DNA of 5,390 nt, from positions 1-5,390 of the forward strand of contig USGA01000064.1 of NCBI GenBank assembly GCA_900554085.1. Direction: 5' to 3'. Positions 5,163-5,390 of the stretch are shown piece by piece. This stretch comes from an uncultured Clostridia bacterium (GTDB lineage: Bacteria; Bacillota; Clostridia; Christensenellales; CAG-917). The notes below the pieces were generated by a model. It did not search any database. It was not told the origin of the DNA and saw nothing but the letters and a program-made list of their open reading frames with translations. The position numbers and the translations under genes were made by a program. Each line of letters begins with the position of its first letter. Position 1 is the stretch's first letter.

Positions 5163-5390
5163 TTAATTGCGGTATTTTGCCAGAATGCCCGGGACGTCGG
5201 CGGGCGTAAGTTTGCCGTAGACGTCGTCGCCCACCGTAATGACTGGAGCAAGGCCGCAGCATCCTATGCAACGGGTGGAATTGAGTGAAAATTTTCCGTC
5301 GGGAGTGGTGGCGCCGTCGGTCAGACCGAGTTCGCCGGCAATCTTATAGAAAACGTCGCCGGAGCCCTTGACGTAGCACGCCGTGCCCAT
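5163..5390 (-). CDS. hydC: NuoE/HydC-like [2Fe-2S] subunit, C-terminal part (5' end outside window)
   Basis: This is the C-terminal half of a NuoE-family (24 kDa-type) thioredoxin-fold ferredoxin, the subunit that passes electrons between the FMN subunit and the rest of a bifurcating hydrogenase or NADH dehydrogenase complex. The visible 75 residues begin MGTACYVKG, which matches the family's CxGTAC ligand loop. That Met is therefore internal, and the first cysteine ligand lies just outside the window. Visible ligands are C5 and the pair in RCIGCCGLAP (C-x3-C, with an extra cysteine between them), followed by the family-typical end VYGKLTPADVPGILAKYRN and a TAA stop. A full NuoE is usually about 150-170 residues, so roughly half is missing. 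It is the first gene seen here, 24 bases upstream of the DRTGG gene. HydC rather than respiratory NuoE is inferred from the hydrogenase context. Confidence 0.9.
   Translation of the reverse strand: MGTACYVKGSGDVFYKIAGELGLTDGATTPDGKFSLNSTRCIGCCGLAPVITVGDDVYGKLTPADVPGILAKYRN

Noticed and set aside
5388..5390. ATG at the right edge as the true start of the HydC-like gene
   Set aside because: It falls within the conserved CxGTAC cluster loop, so the first cysteine and about half the protein must lie outside the window.

Overview
The window carries one gene cluster, entirely on the minus strand and read from right (5390) to left (1). Nine protein genes are packed with gaps of 26 bases or less, and four of the eight junctions are ATGA stop/start overlaps. 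The content is the electron-bifurcating [FeFe]-hydrogenase locus typical of anaerobic Clostridia and related fermenters. This diagnosis rests on a NuoE-like HydC, a NuoF-like HydB, a second divergent hydrogenase-like protein, two DRTGG proteins, a PHP phosphoesterase and two small GHKL ATPases, all on one transcript. The moderately GC-rich sequence and strong GGAGG-type ribosome sites fit a moderately GC-rich clostridial anaerobe, possibly from a gut or sediment community. I cannot name a genus.

Layout in transcription order: 5390-5163, C-terminal part of a NuoE/HydC-like [2Fe-2S] subunit (start outside the window); 5138-4794, DRTGG protein 1; 4797-4369, SpoIIAB/RsbW-like serine-kinase-type ATPase; 4361-3078, hydrogenase-like iron-sulfur protein with divergent H-cluster loops; 3081-2755, DRTGG protein 2; 2728-2024, PHP-domain metallophosphoesterase; 2027-1485, second GHKL ATPase with a C-terminal extension; 1488-1117, stand-alone thioredoxin-fold [2Fe-2S] ferredoxin; 1099-1, N-terminal 366 residues of HydB/NuoF (runs off the left edge). 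No stretch over 300 bases lacks a gene, and I saw no RNA genes, repeats, mobile elements or CRISPR.

Working model: HydB and HydC, with a catalytic HydA expected just beyond the left edge, form a complex that couples NAD(H) and ferredoxin to H2. The genes between them are not structural subunits of the classical HydABC trimer. The divergent hydrogenase-like protein may sense H2 or redox state or catalyse slowly. The DRTGG proteins, PHP enzyme and GHKL ATPases look like a signalling set, perhaps a phosphorylation or ligand switch acting on hydrogenase activity or expression. The family assignments are firm. The signalling model is inference, and the presence of these accessory genes beside clostridial hydrogenases is itself a known pattern rather than a new discovery.
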